From Pseudoclavibacter terrae (lineage in GTDB: Bacteria > Actinomycetota > Actinomycetes > Actinomycetales > Microbacteriaceae): a stretch of 64,000 nucleotides of DNA. Positions 16,824 to 25,276 of this stretch are shown here, one piece after another. The notes under the pieces were generated by a model. That model had not been told where the DNA came from and made no database searches. It saw nothing but the letters and a program-made list of their open reading frames with translations. The stretch covers positions 124,001 to 188,000 of the forward strand of contig NZ_WBJX01000005.1 of the NCBI RefSeq assembly GCF_008831075.1, given 5' to 3'. A program made the translations under genes and the position numbers. How positions within the stretch are numbered: position 1 is the first letter of the stretch; the number at the start of each line of letters is the position of its first letter.

Positions 16824-16994
16824 TCAGAACAGCGTCGTGATGGCCGTGATGATGCCGACGCTGATGACGAGGCCCGTGCCGCAGATCGCGAGCGCCTCCA
16901 GGGGGAGGGTCCTGCGCTGGTAGGCATCCCAGAAGCCGTCGCCGGCGATGACCTGCCGGCTTTCCGTCTCCTGGTCGATGCTCGTGTTCGTCAT
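16824..16994 (-). CDS. Small membrane protein, 56 residues, unknown function
   Basis: Short ORF with a polar N terminus (MTNTSIDQETESRQ), a FWDAYQRR segment and a hydrophobic C-terminal helix (ALAICGTGLVISVGIITAIT). A TAGACT hexamer ends 6 nt before the ATG and no ribosome site is present, the arrangement of a leaderless transcript in actinobacteria. The surrounding 35 bp are clearly AT-richer than the flanks, as expected of a promoter. I do not recognise a family. Stop TGA lies 148 nt beyond the sortase stop, with the two genes convergent. Evidence is composition, promoter geometry and the membrane helix only. Confidence 0.5.
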   Translation of the reverse strand: MTNTSIDQETESRQVIAGDGFWDAYQRRTLPLEALAICGTGLVISVGIITAITTLF

Positions 16995-17221
16995 ATAGCT
17001 AGTCTAACTAACTATTACGGCGGCGCAAGACGCCGGACGATCGGAGCGAGGAAGAACACGGTTGAGCACGACCGGCAAGCACTGGGTGGACGCGGCCGCA
17101 ATCCCTTTTCGCGGCCGTTCCGAATGGATGGCAGACGCGGTGCCGCGTCCGGGTTCCGCACGCCGCACGCCCCAGCGGGGAACCCTCGATCGGGGACAGC
17201 TCAGGGCCGCGAGGTTCTGGG

Positions 17222-17908
17222 GTGTCGAATGTGAGGCCCACGATGATGCTCGCGATTGACGCAGCGCCGCAGCTCCCTGAACTGCAGGACGCGCCCACCG
17301 CATCCACTGCCCGCGTGGCGACAGGCTCGCAGCGGGCGCGGGCGCTCTCGCAGTTCAAGAGCGTTGCCGCCGCCGATGACAGCGACGAATGCTTGGCCGG
17401 GCTCGCCTCCCTTGGTGACGCGCACGCCTTCGACCTGCTGGTGCAGCGCTACCGCACGCTCATGTACGTGTGCGCGAGGCGGCGCCTCGGCTCGGACGCG
17501 GAGGCCGACGACGTCGTCCAGGAGGCGCTCGCACACGCCTGGACGAAGCTCTCCACGCTCAAGGATCTCGCCGCCGTCCGCTCGTGGATGCTGCGCATCG
17601 TCGCATCCAGGAGCGTCGACGTGCTCAGGCGGCGCCGGGAGCACGCCAGCGTCGAGGAGGCCGAGTTTGCGGCGCCGGACGACGGGTCGCCGACCACCAA
17701 CGCGCAGCTCGCGCTCCTCTCCGCGGCCCTCCACATCGCCCTGTCCAATCTTCCCGAGCCGCAGCGCCGATGCTGGGTGCTGCGCGAGCTCGAATCGCTG
17801 AGCTACCAGGAGATAGCGGACGAGCTCGAGCTTCCGGTCAGCACGGTGCGCGGGGCGATCGCGCGTGCACGCAAGGCCCTCGCGGTCGCCATGGCCGAGT
17901 GGCGCTAG
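17222..17908 (+). CDS. ECF RNA polymerase sigma factor
   Basis: Sigma-70 family factor of up to 228 residues. Region 2 appears as AFDLLVQRYRTLMYVCARR, DAEADDVVQEALAHAWTKL and VRSWMLRIVASRSVDVLRRR. Region 4 appears as LPEPQRRCWVLRELESLSY and the HTH ELELPVSTVRGAIARARKAL. The first 50 residues before region 2 have no family match, so ATG at 17243 or a later start is possible; the listed GTG is the longest frame. No anti-sigma gene is adjacent, unlike the other ECF factor nearby. It is convergent with kduD across a hairpin. Confidence 0.88.
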   Translation: MSNVRPTMMLAIDAAPQLPELQDAPTASTARVATGSQRARALSQFKSVAAADDSDECLAGLASLGDAHAFDLLVQRYRTLMYVCARRRLGSDAEADDVVQEALAHAWTKLSTLKDLAAVRSWMLRIVASRSVDVLRRRREHASVEEAEFAAPDDGSPTTNAQLALLSAALHIALSNLPEPQRRCWVLRELESLSYQEIADELELPVSTVRGAIARARKALAVAMAEWR

Positions 17909-17930
17909 GACGTGCGTGCGCCGGCATCGC

Positions 17931-17966
17931 CTGGTCGGTCAACTCGTGTCGACGGAGTTGGACCAG
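17931..17966. terminator. Bidirectional terminator hairpin
   Basis: CTGGTC at 17931-17936 pairs with GACCAG at 17961-17966, and CAACTC pairs with GAGTTG inside, leaving a 3-nt bulge on the left arm. It lies between the convergent sigma-factor and kduD genes. Confidence 0.7.
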
Positions 17967-17986
17967 CGGTGCCAGCTGGTTCCCCT

Positions 17987-18730
17987 CTATCGGCCGAGCC
18001 AACCGCCGTCGACGGCCAGGATCGTGCCGTGCACGTAGTCGGCGTACGGCGTGCAGAGGTATGCGACGGCGTTCGCAATGTCGTCCGGCAGCGCCCAGCG
18101 TCCGGCGGGGATGCGTTCGCTCAGCTGCCTGAAGCGGTCGGGGTCGGCGAGCAGCGCCTCGTTCATGTCGGTCTGCACGTAGCCAGGGGCGACGGCGTTG
18201 ACGTTGACCCCGTGTGAGGCCCACTCGTTGCTCAGCGCCTTGGTGAGCTGCGCGACGGCCCCCTTGGAAGCGGCGTAGGCGGGCACGCGGAGCCCGCCCT
18301 GGAAGGAGAGCAGTGAGGCGAGCGTCACGATCTTGCCCCCGCCGCGCGCCACCATGTGGGCACCGAAGCCCTGGCTGAGCTGGAACACCGCGCTCGTGTT
18401 GACCTGCAGGACCCTGTTGAAGTCGGCGAGCGGGAAGTCGACGGCGTCGTGCCGGATCTGCGTTCCTGCGTTGTTCACGAGGATGTCGACGGCGCCGATC
18501 TCCGTGATGGCGGACCCGATCGACTGCTCCTCGGTGAAGTCCACCGAGACGCTGGTGAGGCGACGGCCGAGTTCGTCCGCCAGCTGGCGCAGGTCCTGGG
18601 AGGCTGGCCCACGCTGGAGCGCAGTGACGTCGGCGCCGCTGCGCATGAGCGCGACGGCCACCGCTTCACCGATTCCACGTGAGGCTCCCGTGACGACCGC
18701 GGTCTTCCCGAGCAGCACCCCGTCAAACAT
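17987..18730 (-). CDS. kduD: 2-dehydro-3-deoxy-D-gluconate 5-dehydrogenase (KduD)
   Basis: Cytoplasmic NAD(P)-dependent short-chain dehydrogenase, 247 residues. It would reduce 2,5-diketo-3-deoxygluconate, the product of KduI, to 2-keto-3-deoxygluconate. Seen: cofactor motif TGASRGIGEA, NNAGTQIRHD, catalytic YAASK with the upstream serine in LASLLSFQGGLRVPAY, and the C-terminal VDGGWLGR. The runs SLLSFQGG-RVP-Y, INVNAxAPGY and RIPAGRW match KduD more closely than generic SDR enzymes. It overlaps the upstream dehydrogenase by 8 nt. KduI is encoded at the far end of the opposite wing of the same IclR-centred locus, which supports the assignment. Confidence 0.88.
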   Translation of the reverse strand: MFDGVLLGKTAVVTGASRGIGEAVAVALMRSGADVTALQRGPASQDLRQLADELGRRLTSVSVDFTEEQSIGSAITEIGAVDILVNNAGTQIRHDAVDFPLADFNRVLQVNTSAVFQLSQGFGAHMVARGGGKIVTLASLLSFQGGLRVPAYAASKGAVAQLTKALSNEWASHGVNVNAVAPGYVQTDMNEALLADPDRFRQLSERIPAGRWALPDDIANAVAYLCTPYADYVHGTILAVDGGWLGR

Positions 18731-19727
18731 CGGCTCGCTCCTCGGACGCGCGGGTGGCGAGCGCCCCGGCGTTCACCGTGTTGCGGACCTCCCGGCCAGC
18801 GCAGACGTCGAGAATGTTCTGCATCGCGCGTCGCTTCAGCTCGGAGAACGACTCCTCGCTGTACCAGGCGGCGTGTGGTGTGAGCAGCACCTGCTCGAAG
18901 CCCAGCAGCTCGCTCGTCAGGGGGAGCGGCTCTTCCTCGAAGACGTCGAGTCCGGCGGCCGAGACGACGCCCGCGCCCAACGCTCTGACCAGGGCGGCAG
19001 TGTCCATGACTCCGCCCCGACACGTGTTGACGATCTTGATGCCGTGCTTCATCCGCGCGAACGCAGCGTCGTCGATGAGGTGCTTCGTCTGCGGGATGAG
19101 GGGGAGGTGCAGCGAGAGGATGTCGGACTGCTCGAGGAGCCCCTCCGGGGTGACGACCAGTGTCCCGTCTGGCGTGGTCTCTCCGGGGCTGAAGCGTGGG
19201 TCGCTTCCGATGGTCTGCAGTCCAAGTCCCCGTGCTTTCCGGGCGGTCGCCTCGCCGATGAGGCCGAGGCCGTAGAGGCCAAGTGTGGTCGCGGAGAATC
19301 GGTGCAAGGGCTGCGCCGGGCCGAGGTCTGAGACGCCGCGGCGCAGCCCCTTGTCGAGAGTGGGCAGGCCACGGAGGAGCGCGACGATGTGCGCGATCGC
19401 GTGGTCGCTCACGTCCTCCGTGCCGTAGTCGGGCACGTTGCAGACGGCGACGCCCCGCGACGTGGCGGCGTCGACGTCCACGGTGTCGACTCCCACGCCG
19501 TACCGACCGACGGCTCGCAGGCCGGGCAGTGCTGAGAGCACGGCTGCGCTCACCGGCGCGTACTGGGTGAGGATCGCGGCCGCGCCACGGGCGGCGGCGA
19601 TGACGTCGGCTTCGCTGGCGCAGTGCGCGACGACCAGCTCATACCCTGCCTCGCGTGCGAGCGCGCGCTCGATGTCGGTGCTGCCATGGTCGCAGTCGGT
19701 GATGACCACTGTGGGGGCTTGGTGCAC
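18723..19727 (-). CDS. D-2-hydroxyacid dehydrogenase (CtBP/SerA-like)
   Basis: NAD-dependent oxidoreductase of 334 residues. The Rossmann motif GLYGLGLIG, catalytic arginine in VNTCRGG, glutamate region DVFEEEPLP and catalytic histidine in LLTPHAAWYSE are all present, in family order and spacing. The absence of a C-terminal ACT-like extension argues against true 3-phosphoglycerate dehydrogenase. GTG at 19727 is preceded by GGAGG at good distance. It is the first gene of the leftward wing, co-transcribed with kduD, and a 15-bp palindrome lies 27 bp upstream. Its substrate is unknown; a second, unrelated-looking member sits in the opposite wing. Confidence 0.88.
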   Translation of the reverse strand: MHQAPTVVITDCDHGSTDIERALAREAGYELVVAHCASEADVIAAARGAAAILTQYAPVSAAVLSALPGLRAVGRYGVGVDTVDVDAATSRGVAVCNVPDYGTEDVSDHAIAHIVALLRGLPTLDKGLRRGVSDLGPAQPLHRFSATTLGLYGLGLIGEATARKARGLGLQTIGSDPRFSPGETTPDGTLVVTPEGLLEQSDILSLHLPLIPQTKHLIDDAAFARMKHGIKIVNTCRGGVMDTAALVRALGAGVVSAAGLDVFEEEPLPLTSELLGFEQVLLTPHAAWYSEESFSELKRRAMQNILDVCAGREVRNTVNAGALATRASEERADV

Positions 19728-19753
19728 GAGATCCTCCGTTGGACTCAGAATTT

Positions 19754-19768
19754 TGGAACATCATTCCA
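19754..19768. promoter_or_regulatory. Predicted IclR/KdgR-type operator, leftward wing
   Basis: 15-bp pseudo-palindrome TGGAACATCATTCCA, 27-41 bp upstream of the dehydrogenase-kduD start. It resembles IclR-family sites (TGGAA, short spacer, TTCCA). A related 15-mer precedes the other wing at 20741. Confidence 0.6.
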
Positions 19769-19813
19769 TATTCCGTCGCAGGTAGTGTCCGCCGGCGAGC
19801 CTCTCTGTGGTGG

Positions 19814-20629
19814 TTACAGGCCCTCGGGGGCGCCGAGCACGGCCGAAACGCGGCGGGCAGCGCGGACCACTTTGGTGCCGAGCTCTGCCAAGCGCTCGTC
19901 GCTGTCGAGTCGGCTTGATGGGCCCGCGATGCTCATCGCCGCGCACACGATTCCGGAGAAGTTGAAGATGGGCGCCGCCACGCCGCGGATGCCGTCGCGG
20001 TTCTCGCCCCGGTCGATGGCATAGCCGCGTTCGCGAGTCTCGGCGAGGTCGCGGTACAGCTGGTCGAAGGATGTGATGGTGTGGGCGGTGCTCCCGACCA
20101 GCGTCTCGGGAAGGCGTTCCCTGCGCTGGTCGCTCGGGAGCTGCGCCAGGATCGCCTTGCCGATCGCGGTCATGTAGGCCGGGCGGGTGTCTCCCACCTT
20201 GCTGAAGATGCGAATCGGCTTCGGGCTGTCCACGAGCTCGATGTAGACGACGTCCTTGCCTGTCAGGACGCCGAGGTGCGCGGTCTCGCCCGATTCCGCG
20301 ACGAGCTCCCGGAGGACCGGCAGTGCGGCCCGACGGTAGTCCAGGCGGCTCAGGTACTCGGCTCCGAGCTTCGCGGTCAGCATGCCGAGCGAGTAGACGC
20401 CGAGCTCCTCGTCGAAGTGGAGCATGTCGCGCCTCGTGAGCGTCAGCAGCATCCGCTGGGTGGTCGCCTTGCTGTAGCCGAGGATGCCGGTGCACTCAGC
20501 GAGCGTCACGCCCGGCCGGGGTGCGGCTGCGATGTACTCGAGGATGTCCATCGCCTTCTCGAGGCTCTGCGTTCCCGTCACCCGCTCTGCTGAGGTCAGT
20601 CCTCCAGATGAGATCACTCGATCAGTCAT
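19814..20629 (-). CDS. IclR-family transcriptional regulator (KdgR-like role)
   Basis: DNA-binding regulator of 271 residues. An N-terminal winged HTH (SLEKAMDILEYIAA through GYSKATTQRMLLTL) is followed by the IclR effector domain with YRRAALPVLRELVAESGETAHLG, YMTAIGKAILA and YAIDRGENRDGIRGVAAPIFN. It lies between the two wings of the kdu locus on the same strand as kduD. KdgR, the regulator of kdu genes in enterobacteria, is an IclR member, so control of this locus by a keto-deoxy-uronate intermediate is a natural inference. Two 15-bp palindromes flank the gene. Confidence 0.9.
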   Translation of the reverse strand: MTDRVISSGGLTSAERVTGTQSLEKAMDILEYIAAAPRPGVTLAECTGILGYSKATTQRMLLTLTRRDMLHFDEELGVYSLGMLTAKLGAEYLSRLDYRRAALPVLRELVAESGETAHLGVLTGKDVVYIELVDSPKPIRIFSKVGDTRPAYMTAIGKAILAQLPSDQRRERLPETLVGSTAHTITSFDQLYRDLAETRERGYAIDRGENRDGIRGVAAPIFNFSGIVCAAMSIAGPSSRLDSDERLAELGTKVVRAARRVSAVLGAPEGL

Positions 20630-20740
20630 GGACTTCCGTTCTTTCTGGGCGGGCTGTCGCCGCTGAATGGTGATCGGCAGTGCTCCGGCACATTTTACAA
20701 AGCTGCAACGAATTTTCTATTGCAGGTGGTCGCGAGCTTA

Positions 20741-20755
20741 TGGGACAGTGTTTCA
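20741..20755. promoter_or_regulatory. Predicted IclR/KdgR-type operator, rightward wing
   Basis: 15-bp pseudo-palindrome TGGGACAGTGTTTCA in the 185-bp gap between the IclR gene and the cupin. The right half TGTTTCA equals the half-site of the enterobacterial KdgR box and the left half differs at two positions. It lies 60-74 bp before the cupin start. Confidence 0.6.
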
Positions 20756-20814
20756 AATTTCAACGCGCGCCAGTGGGCTTGGCACGCGGCTCCGCTCAGA
20801 AAGGTGCATGACGA

Positions 20815-21180
20815 ATGGGCGCATTCCCCCTCGACCCGGTCAGCCAGCAGGACCTCGCCTCGGTGCCCCTCGGCCCAAGCGCCAATCCGGCACGCGTGAT
20901 CTCCGGCGCCCCCCAGGCGCAGGAGCTCATCCTCCACGAGGACGCGACGACCGAGATCGGAGTGTGGGAGATCAGCCCAGGCAGCTTCCATTCGAGCAAG
21001 GTCGGCGTCTCCGAGTACATGTACTTCCTCAGCGGGGCAGGAACCATCACCAGGGAATCGGGGGAGGTCGTCCCCTACGGCCCCGGTGCCTACGTCTCGC
21101 TGCCAGATGGCTCGCACGTCGTGTGGGACGTGACCGAGCAGAGCCGCAAGCTGTACGTGATCACGCAGTCACCGGCATGA
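20815..21180 (+). CDS. Small cupin protein (cupin_3/DUF861-like)
   Basis: Single-domain cupin of 121 residues, cytoplasmic. The fold is read from IGVWEISPGSF, YMYFLSGAGTITRESGE, YGPGAYVSLPDGSHVVWDV and a closing KLYVI. This is the cupin_3/DUF861 pattern rather than the HxH...H pattern of metal cupins such as KdgF. In KdgF-containing pathways a small cupin linearises unsaturated uronates before KduI acts, so position suggests such a role, but the usual metal histidines are missing. AGAAAGG precedes the ATG, and the stop overlaps the permease start (ATGA). First gene of the rightward wing. Confidence 0.8.
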   Translation: MGAFPLDPVSQQDLASVPLGPSANPARVISGAPQAQELILHEDATTEIGVWEISPGSFHSSKVGVSEYMYFLSGAGTITRESGEVVPYGPGAYVSLPDGSHVVWDVTEQSRKLYVITQSPA

Positions 21181-22955
21181 CCGTGCTCAGTCAGGAACAA
21201 GGGCCGACGATGTCCCTGAACACGACCGGAATCCCGACCCCACGGCCACCGAAACGGTCGGCGTTCGACCTGGCGCGCCTGCCGAAGATCGCGCTCGCCC
21301 TCGCAGCGACCGGCTTCTTCGTGATCTTCTTCTTCTGGCCGCTCTTCGACGTCCTGCTCCGCAGCCTCAGCGTCGACGGCGTCATGGACTGGACGAACCC
21401 GCAGCTCACGCTCGAGCACTACCTGCGTCTCCTGCAGGACGACTACCTGCACCTCGTCGAATGGCGCACCGTCGTGCTCGCCTTCAACTCGACCGTCATC
21501 GCGCTGCTGCTCGGCTTCCCCGTCGCGTACTTCATCTCGCGCCTGCCTGGCAAGGCCGCCGGCGTCGTGCTGCTCCTGGTGCTCATCCCATTCCAGGTGT
21601 CGATCGTCGTGCGCCTCTTCGCGTTGACATCGATTCTCAGCCCGAACGGACTCCTCAGCGAAGCCAGCCAAGCCGTCGGCGGTGAGAGCTTCTCCCTGCT
21701 CTACACGCAGGGCGGCACGCTCGTCGGCACCGTCATGTACCTGCTGCCGTACATGATCCTCATCCTGTACTCGGGCATGACCAGCGTCGATCACAACGTC
21801 ATCCTGGCGGCACGAACGCTGGGCGCCAGCGGCGTGCAGACCTTCACGAAGGTGTTCCTGCCGCTCGTGCGCACCTCGATCCTCAGCGCGTCGCTGCTCT
21901 GCTTCATCCTCGCGCTGAGCTTCTTCATCGTCCCCGCCATCCTCGGAGGCCCGCAGGAGCAGACGGTTGCCGTCTACATCCAGCAGCAGATCGATCTCTT
22001 CGAGTGGGGCGTGGCCTCCGCGCTCGGCATCGTGCTGCTGCTCGCGACGCTCATCCTCTACGTCGCCGTCATTCGAATCGGCGGAGGCTTCCAAGCGCCG
22101 GGCCTCGGGGGTCAGGCCAAGGGCGTCAGTCAGGAGCAGCGCTTCAAATGGACCCCTGGCACGGTCTTCACCGGCGCCATGACGCTCATCGCCCTCGTCG
22201 TGCTGCTCCTCCCGGTGCTCATCGTGTTCCCCCTCTCGGTGGGCGAGACGCAGACCGTGGTGTTCCCGCCTCGCGGCTTCACACTGCAGTGGTACGGGGA
22301 TGTGCTCACCACGACGACCTGGCTCAACCCCATCGTTCGCAGCCTGCTTGTCGCGACCCTCACCGGGATCTGCTCCACCGCGCTCGCGCTGTACCTTGCG
22401 CGCGTGGTCCAGACTGCGAAGTCGGAGCGCACGAAGGTGCTCGTGTCCGGGCTCGCCTTCGCGCCGATCATCACCCCCGCGATCCTGCTCGCCATCGGCA
22501 TCTACGCCGTGGAGCTGCGCCTCGACCTCGCCGGCACCATCCCTGGCCTCGTCTTCGCACACACCCTCGTCGCCTTCCCGCTTGCGTTCGCGATGATCAA
22601 CACGTCGCTCGCGTCTCGCGGCCTCGACCTCGAGACGGCGGCCTGGACCATGGGCGCCTCACGGACGACCGCGTTCTGGACGGTGACCATGCGCGGCATG
22701 ATCCCGGTGCTCGTCGGTGCCTTCGGGCTCGCGTTCATCACCTCCTGGGACGAAGTGGTGCTCGCGCTCTTCCTCCAGACCGGGCCAGTCAAGACGCTGC
22801 CGGTCACCATCTACCAGTACCTGGAGAGCGGCATCGTTCCCACGGTCCCCGCGATCGCCGCAATGCTCACGCTCCTGGTCGTCGCAGTCATCGTCGTCCA
22901 GCGCATCATGCAGTCGCGAAAGGCCGCGGCCGCGGCCCGCGCAGAGAAGAAATGA
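21177..22955 (+). CDS. ABC transporter permease, fused PotB-PotC type
   Basis: Integral membrane protein of up to 592 residues carrying two permease domains in one chain, about residues 35-310 and 330-580. Each half has its own EAA-type loop, seen as ARTLGASGVQTFTKVFLPL and AWTMGASRTTAFWTVTMRG. The halves resemble PotB and PotC of the spermidine/putrescine and related importers. Two starts are possible: ATG at 21177, coupled to the cupin stop, and ATG at 21210, which has AAGGG upstream. The ATPase overlaps its 3' end. Pot-type transporters import polyamines, iron chelates, thiamine or small organic acids; the ligand here is probably the substrate of the kdu wing genes. Confidence 0.88.
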   Translation: MTVLSQEQGPTMSLNTTGIPTPRPPKRSAFDLARLPKIALALAATGFFVIFFFWPLFDVLLRSLSVDGVMDWTNPQLTLEHYLRLLQDDYLHLVEWRTVVLAFNSTVIALLLGFPVAYFISRLPGKAAGVVLLLVLIPFQVSIVVRLFALTSILSPNGLLSEASQAVGGESFSLLYTQGGTLVGTVMYLLPYMILILYSGMTSVDHNVILAARTLGASGVQTFTKVFLPLVRTSILSASLLCFILALSFFIVPAILGGPQEQTVAVYIQQQIDLFEWGVASALGIVLLLATLILYVAVIRIGGGFQAPGLGGQAKGVSQEQRFKWTPGTVFTGAMTLIALVVLLLPVLIVFPLSVGETQTVVFPPRGFTLQWYGDVLTTTTWLNPIVRSLLVATLTGICSTALALYLARVVQTAKSERTKVLVSGLAFAPIITPAILLAIGIYAVELRLDLAGTIPGLVFAHTLVAFPLAFAMINTSLASRGLDLETAAWTMGASRTTAFWTVTMRGMIPVLVGAFGLAFITSWDEVVLALFLQTGPVKTLPVTIYQYLESGIVPTVPAIAAMLTLLVVAVIVVQRIMQSRKAAAAARAEKK

Positions 22956-24082
22956 GAATCGACATGTCGTCCACGAACGCAGACGCTCCCGCAGGCGGCA
23001 AGCGCGGCGAGGTCAACGTCGACAAGGTGACCTGCGACTTCAGCGGCAACCGGGTGCTCCACGAGACCGATCTCACCGTGCAGGCTGGGGAGTTCTTCAC
23101 CCTGCTCGGCCCTTCGGGGTCTGGCAAGACCACGCTGCTGCGCATCATCGCCGGTCTCATCGACTTCACCTCCGGCCGTGTGTCGATCGACGGCTCCGAC
23201 GTCACCAGGCTCCCCACGCAGCAGCGAGACATCGGGTTCGTGTTCCAGAACTACGCGCTCTTCCCGCACCTCACGGTGGCGCAGAACATCGCCTTCGGTC
23301 TCAAGCTGCGGAAGGTCCGCGGCGCCGCGCTCACGAAGCGCGTCGACGAGATCCTCGACCTGACCGAGCTCGGCAGCCTCAAGGACCGCCACCCGTCCCA
23401 GCTCTCGGGAGGGCAGCAGCAGCGGGTCGCGCTCGGCCGTGCACTCGCGCAGCGCCCCCGCGTCCTGCTCCTCGACGAGCCGCTCGGGGCTCTCGACCGC
23501 AGGCTGCGGCAGGACCTCGGCTCCGAGATCCGTCGCATCCAGCAGGAGTCCGAGACCACGGCGATCTACGTCACCCACGACCAGGAAGAGGCCTACATCC
23601 TCTCCGACCGGATGGGCGTGATGGAAGCGGGCTTCATCCGTCAGGTCGGGGCTCCCCGAGAGGTGTACAGCGCGCCCACCAGCGCCTTCGTCGCCAACTT
23701 CCTCGGTGAGACCAACACGTTCCCCGGCGAGGTGGGAGGTCACGAGGCCGGCGCCACCGTCGTGCGCGTCGGGGACTACGCGGTCACCGCGACAGGGCAG
23801 CCAGCACTCAAGCCGGGGGAGCTCTGCACGCTGAGCGCCCGCCCCGAGCAGATCCGCCTGAGCACCGGCCTCGGGACCGTGCCTGCAGGATTCGAGCCCG
23901 TCGCCGACGTGACCGTCACGGAGGCGCGCTTCTTCGGACAGACCATCCGCGTGCGCCTCTCCGACGTCAACGGCTCGTACCTCGTCGACCTCGACTCCTC
24001 CGACTCCATCCCCGAGCCAGGCGCCCCCGCCGTGATGAGCATCCGCTCGCACAGCGCAGTCGTCCTCCCCGCAAACCGCTAA
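22952..24082 (+). CDS. ABC transporter ATP-binding protein, PotA type
   Basis: Cytoplasmic ATPase of 376 residues for the Pot-type importer. Seen: Walker A LLGPSGSGKTT, Q-loop FVFQNYALFPH, signature QLSGGQQQR, Walker B LLLDEPLGALDRRLR and the switch histidine YVTHDQEEA. A C-terminal TOBE-like region (about 285-370) follows, as in PotA and MalK relatives. ATG overlaps the permease stop as ATGA. An in-frame ATG 12 nt later is a weaker alternative start. Its place between permease and binding protein completes a permease-ATPase-lipoprotein set. Confidence 0.93.
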   Translation: MRIDMSSTNADAPAGGKRGEVNVDKVTCDFSGNRVLHETDLTVQAGEFFTLLGPSGSGKTTLLRIIAGLIDFTSGRVSIDGSDVTRLPTQQRDIGFVFQNYALFPHLTVAQNIAFGLKLRKVRGAALTKRVDEILDLTELGSLKDRHPSQLSGGQQQRVALGRALAQRPRVLLLDEPLGALDRRLRQDLGSEIRRIQQESETTAIYVTHDQEEAYILSDRMGVMEAGFIRQVGAPREVYSAPTSAFVANFLGETNTFPGEVGGHEAGATVVRVGDYAVTATGQPALKPGELCTLSARPEQIRLSTGLGTVPAGFEPVADVTVTEARFFGQTIRVRLSDVNGSYLVDLDSSDSIPEPGAPAVMSIRSHSAVVLPANR

Positions 24083-24105
24083 CCGAATCCCCAGAAGGAA
24101 CAACA

Positions 24106-25203
24106 ATGCAGAAAAGACTGTCCAGGTTCACCTCCATCTGCGCCCTCGGCCTCACTGGAGCTCTCGTCCTCACCGCCTGCAGCTCCGCGGGCACAGACGG
24201 CACCGGCGGGGAAGCGGGGGCGCTGTCCGGCGACGTCCTCTTCTACGACACCAGCGGCGGCGACGTGTGGGAGGGGCTCAACGAGACCCTCTTCGCCGAC
24301 TTCACCGAGGAGACGGGGGTGACCGTCACGGACGACTACAACGAGGCCTCCACGAAGTTCTTCGCCGCGGCCCAGAACGGGGCCGTCGATTGGAGCCTCG
24401 TGTTCCTGCCCTCGCTCAGCGACGCTCAGGAAGCCGCGGAGAACGGCTACCTCGCCGAGATCGACACGAGCATCGTGCCTGTCGACAAGCTCGTCGACGG
24501 CACCTACTCGGAGACGGGCATCGAGGTCGGCACGTTCGGGATGGTGCTCGCCTGGAACACGGAGAGCTTCCCCGCCGATGCTCAACCGCAGACGTGGACC
24601 GACCTCTACGACACGCAGGCCTTCCCCGGAAAGCGATGCTTCTTCAACAACCCGCAGTACGGCTGGACCCTCGAGTCCGCGCTGCTCGCCGACGGCGTCG
24701 CCGCTGACGAACTGTACCCGCTCGACGTCGACCGCGCCCTCGCGAAGCTGGACACCATCAAGAGCGACATCACCTGGTGGTCGAGCGGCGCGCAGTCGAT
24801 CGAGAGCTTCGAGAACGGCTCGTGCGACCTCGGGATCGTGTGGGCCAACCGAGCCTCCGTCGCAGCGCAGAACGGGTTCCCCATCGACGTGAGCTGGGAC
24901 CAGGCAGGCTACGCCAACAGCGTCTGGGCGATCCCGGCGGACGCACCGAACCCGGAAGCGGCTCAGCACCTGCTGAAGAGCGTCATCGAGAACACCGAGG
25001 GGCAGATCGCCTTCGGCTCGCGCGTGCCGACCCCCATCCCTGCTGCCACCAAGGGGCTCGAGGTCGACGGATTCGCCGCCGAGGTCCAGCCGTTCCTGCC
25101 GGTCGGCGAGAACACGGCCACCGCGATCACGCTCGACGCCGACTACTACAAGGCCAACAACGCCGACCTGACCGACCAGTTCAACCGCTGGGTCGCGCAG
25201 TAG
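24106..25203 (+). CDS. ABC transporter substrate-binding lipoprotein, PotD-like
   Basis: Surface lipoprotein of 365 residues. The signal is MQKRLSRFTSICALG, a hydrophobic core and lipobox LTACSSA. The mature protein follows the PotD/iron-type fold: VLFYDTSGGDVWEGLNETLF near the start, FGMVLAWNTESFP, TWTDLYDTQAFPGKRC and AIPADAPNPEAAQHLL. It lies 23 nt after the ATPase, with AGAAGGAAC upstream. The acidic aspartates that bind polyamines in PotD cannot be placed with confidence, and the kdu context argues against polyamine as ligand. A small carboxylate or uronate-derived molecule is my inference. Confidence 0.9.
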   Translation: MQKRLSRFTSICALGLTGALVLTACSSAGTDGTGGEAGALSGDVLFYDTSGGDVWEGLNETLFADFTEETGVTVTDDYNEASTKFFAAAQNGAVDWSLVFLPSLSDAQEAAENGYLAEIDTSIVPVDKLVDGTYSETGIEVGTFGMVLAWNTESFPADAQPQTWTDLYDTQAFPGKRCFFNNPQYGWTLESALLADGVAADELYPLDVDRALAKLDTIKSDITWWSSGAQSIESFENGSCDLGIVWANRASVAAQNGFPIDVSWDQAGYANSVWAIPADAPNPEAAQHLLKSVIENTEGQIAFGSRVPTPIPAATKGLEVDGFAAEVQPFLPVGENTATAITLDADYYKANNADLTDQFNRWVAQ

Positions 25204-25276
25204 TCACCCGGCGAGGCCCGGGGGAGCACACTCCCGGGCCTCGCACCCTTTCCCAACGCAGAGAGAAGGAACCATC

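Noticed and set aside
21090-22562. 490-codon minus-strand frame opposite the fused permease
   Set aside because: Composition is Glu/Asp/Arg/His shadow; the plus strand encodes twelve membrane helices with two EAA loops.
22952-25203. Assigning the Pot-type transporter to polyamine uptake
   Set aside because: Family similarity alone cannot give the ligand, and the surrounding kdu genes point to an acid sugar or keto acid.
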